Shown one piece after another: positions 24,600 through 26,132 of a DNA stretch of 26,132 nucleotides. Source of the DNA: Paracoccaceae bacterium (GTDB lineage Bacteria > Pseudomonadota > Alphaproteobacteria > Rhodobacterales > Rhodobacteraceae). The translations under genes and the position numbers were made by a program. Each line of letters opens with the position of its first letter. Positions within the stretch are counted from its first letter, which is position 1. Where the stretch lies: assembly GCA_011523445.1 (NCBI GenBank), contig WTGT01000325.1, forward strand, positions 1 to 26,132. The letters are read 5' to 3'. The notes beneath the pieces were generated by a model, which made no database searches, was not told where the DNA came from, and saw nothing but the letters and a program-made list of their open reading frames with translations.

Positions 24600-24937
24600 T
24601 TTCGTTCCCTTCCCTTCGTCCCGAGCACAGCGGCAAGTCTTTTCAGAAACCTGCGTTCCCTTGGGGTGAGGTCCTTCCGGGCTACCTTGGGATATATCAT
24701 CAGCAAGAAAATCGGTATGCCAATTCCCCTATGGGAATACACCACTCGGGTACCACCACGTTTGCCCCTCCCCGAGGTTGCAATCAGGATTTTGCACACG
24801 CCACCGGTTTTCGGGGTCCCATCACCTGCCAATGGATTTCCGGTCAGACAGTCAATCAGTTCCTGATCCCGATCTTGCCCAGAACCCTATCAATCCGTCG
24901 GAAGAAAATTCGGTGTTTTAACAATGGTTATATCCAA
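24596..24937 (-). pseudogene. RelE/HigB-like toxin remnant with in-frame stops
   Basis: The C-terminal two thirds are clear: DRDQELIDCLTGNPLAGDG, TGGVCKILIATSGRGKRGGTRVVYS, IPIFLLMIYPKVARKDLTPRERR, the core of RelE-type ribosome-dependent toxins. Toward the N-terminus the same frame begins MDITIVKTPNF from a TTG at 24937, but two stops (TGA at 24890-24892, TAG at 24887-24889) interrupt it. Between them and the core the family-like residues (FFRRIDRVLG) are in the next frame. One extra base in the run at 24905-24908 and one missing base in the run at 24878-24880 would explain both, so there are two compensating frameshifts. These are decay, or consensus errors in homopolymers. Near the second lies a 22-base match to the porin gene. 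Probably non-functional. Confidence 0.7.
24859..24880. repeat. 22-base direct repeat, copy in toxin remnant
   Basis: Identical to 25996-26017 in the porin gene, same strand. After one inserted A, five more bases (GAACC) also match. In both places it can be read as GKIGIRN on the minus strand, although the toxin frame reads it otherwise. The copy ends at the G run that carries the second toxin frameshift. Confidence 0.9.
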
Positions 24938-25001
24938 TCAATTAGAGAATTAGATGTTTGGGTAGACAAGCCCTTTTCGTGGCAAATCCCATCCACATAC
25001 A

Positions 25002-25028
25002 AAGGAGGCGGGAATAATCCGCCCCCTT
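25002..25028 (-). terminator. Terminator of the porin gene
   Basis: On the minus strand, AAGGGGGCGG, a 7-base loop and CCGCCTCCTT form a 10-base-pair stem with one G-T wobble, 22 bases past the porin stop. Only three T residues follow, so it is a moderate terminator but fits a highly expressed porin gene. Confidence 0.7.
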
Positions 25029-25050
25029 ATATTCGTAGTTCTTCCTTGAA

Positions 25051-26132
25051 TTAGAAGGAAAAGGCAATTGCCGCTTCAAGCGTGGTGATGTCCGTACTAC
25101 TCACCCCACGAAATATTATGCCTTCAGCATCCTTCTTGTCAATACCGGCACTCAGGGTGGCGCCACCACCAAGATCATAGGTGAAATCAACCTCGATCAA
25201 CTTGGTCTTTGCAGTTCCGTCACGACTAGTACCATTAACTTGATCCTGCTCAAGCTTGAGTGTGGAGTATCCAACCGAGAAGGTTGCACCCTCACCTGCG
25301 GACATCGAAGCCTTGATACCCAAACCCGTATTCTCTTGTGAGACGATGAGGTCATCACCACCATTTGTCGGCTCACCATAATCTATAGTTACATCACTAA
25401 ACTCGGATTTGGACCAATAGAGGAAAGTACTTACCCCGGAAAGGTCGGTACCTACGCCAATGGCAAGCCCGTCCTCGGAATCCATGCCAACCCCGACACT
25501 GATCGTGTTGATCGAATGGCTGACACCGACCGACCAGTCATTCTCATTGGCCTTCGCTTTCACGGCAGCATCGTAGGCATCACGCGCAGCAAAATTTGCA
25601 GGTAGTTCGAAATTAACTGTTCGTTCAGGAATTTCAATTTCCGTTCCTGGATCGGCGGTAGTGATCCTGAAACTTGTATCCCCAAATGAACCTGACAGGG
25701 CAATGGTTGCATCATCCCCGCCACCGAAGTGATCATCGGCAACACCAAAGCCGCCGGCAAGGTCGATGCCCGGGTCATTGCCACCGAACTGCAGCTTCCA
25801 GGAACCGTCGGCTCCGCCAACAAATACGTAGGAACCCTTGACAACGGGCTCGTCCTCTTCTCCGGTATCATCCCGAATGGACATACCGGCTCCGAACATC
25901 AGGCCACCATCGGTCGTTCCCGTGGAATCGAATGTAACCTTGTAGGCCCGGACCAACTTGAATTGCTCGGCATCCGGCTCTGAACTGTCATCGACGTTCC
26001 TGATCCCGATCTTGCCCGAACCACTAACTGCAACGGAAGGTGCCTTTTCCATCATCATGTCTTCATCCATTGCCTCCTCCATGGCAAATGAGACTGTGAA
26101 AGTATTCAAGACGACCTGTTCAAGACAGGATT
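25051..26132 (-). CDS. Outer-membrane porin (N-terminus beyond window)
   Basis: Alphaproteobacterial-type general porin. An acidic start (MEEAMDEDMMMEKAPSV), then AVSGSGKIGIRN and alternating polar/hydrophobic beta-strand segments with many Gly and Asp. It ends in EAAIAFSF, with the terminal Phe needed for insertion by the Bam complex. About 345 residues are seen. A TTG at 26109 could be read as a start, but the frame stays open to the right edge and no normal signal peptide is visible. The residues preceding FAMEEAM (SCLEQVVLNTFTVS) are the 43-base repeat shared with the left edge, so the true N-terminus is uncertain. It is on its own transcript with a terminator at 25002-25028. Role: diffusion channel for small solutes. 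Confidence 0.85.
   Translation of the reverse strand, partial: SCLEQVVLNTFTVSFAMEEAMDEDMMMEKAPSVAVSGSGKIGIRNVDDSSEPDAEQFKLVRAYKVTFDSTGTTDGGLMFGAGMSIRDDTGEEDEPVVKGSYVFVGGADGSWKLQFGGNDPGIDLAGGFGVADDHFGGGDDATIALSGSFGDTSFRITTADPGTEIEIPERTVNFELPANFAARDAYDAAVKAKANENDWSVGVSHSINTISVGVGMDSEDGLAIGVGTDLSGVSTFLYWSKSEFSDVTIDYGEPTNGGDDLIVSQENTGLGIKASMSAGEGATFSVGYSTLKLEQDQVNGTSRDGTAKTKLIEVDFTYDLGGGATLSAGIDKKDAEGIIFRGVSSTDITTLEAAIAFSF
25996..26017. repeat. 22-base direct repeat, copy in porin gene
   Basis: Second copy of the repeat at 24859-24880, 1137 bases apart in the same orientation. Here it encodes GKIGIRN near the porin N-terminus, a normal part of that protein, so this is more likely the source copy. 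Confidence 0.9.
26090..26132. repeat. 43-base inverted terminal repeat, right copy
   Basis: Reverse complement of 13-55. It reaches the last base of the window, so its true length on this side is unknown. It lies in the porin reading frame just before FAMEEAM, where a signal peptide would be expected. Confidence 0.95.

Noticed and set aside
24546..24866. 106-residue plus-strand frame over the toxin-antitoxin remnant
   Set aside because: The minus strand carries RelE and antitoxin similarity with an ATGA overlap; the plus frame is Pro/Arg-rich and unlike any protein.
1..26132. tRNA, rRNA, CRISPR arrays, insertion sequences, riboswitches
   Set aside because: Scanned by eye on both strands; no spaced repeats, transposase motifs, cloverleaf patterns or known riboswitch cores were found. 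Weak or unusual cases could have been missed without a covariance search.

Overview
The window looks like chromosomal DNA of a Gram-negative alphaproteobacterium, probably marine. It carries an outer-membrane porin, the LPS gene kdsB, an argJ-mutT overlap of a kind common in Alphaproteobacteria, a FrcBCA-like sugar ABC transporter beside a ROK regulator, a tripartite tricarboxylate (TctC/TctAB-type) importer and the D-glutamate genes dgcN/dgcA described from marine bacteria. No rRNA, tRNA, CRISPR array or intact transposase was seen. The genus cannot be named from the sequence alone.

Layout. (1) 1-1209: the 3' end of an alpha/beta hydrolase gene and a nitrilase-superfamily amidase. (2) 1344-5622: a sugar ABC operon on the minus strand (binding protein, terminator-like hairpin, permease, ATPase), divergent from a ROK regulator with a palindromic operator candidate between them. 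(3) 5702-9708: housekeeping and accessory genes on the plus strand: AlkB-like dioxygenase, CysQ-like phosphatase, KdsB, a PUA-like/HNH nuclease and a CnrX/ZraP-like periplasmic metal-sensor protein. (4) 9997-13244: aldo/keto reductase, Cys-type sulfatase and RutE-like nitroreductase, likely one catabolic operon. (5) 13409-19152: an apparent inserted block that starts near a broken AbiEi-like fragment. It holds an NCS2 nucleobase permease with a soluble C-terminal domain, then TctC and a fused TctA-TctB. It looks more GC-rich than its flanks and has long non-coding gaps. (6) 19630-24294: argJ-mutT, then dgcN-dgcA-dat. (7) 24486-26132: a decayed RelE/XRE-type toxin-antitoxin remnant, a terminator and a porin that runs off the right edge.

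How the genes may work together. Region 6 reads as a route for D-amino acids, for example from peptidoglycan. A D-amino-acid transaminase moves the amino group onto 2-oxoglutarate to give D-glutamate, DgcN N-acetylates it, and DgcA racemises it to N-acetyl-L-glutamate. That product is an intermediate of arginine synthesis, where the ArgJ encoded just upstream acts. Regions 2 and 5 are uptake systems, and region 4 could release and process a sulfated substrate.

The strangest structure is at the edges. The same 43 bases occur in inverted orientation at both ends of the window, in the same reading frame of two unrelated proteins. This may be an assembly or amplification artefact, or a real repeat. 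A second unexplained repeat of 22 bases links the toxin remnant to the porin gene.
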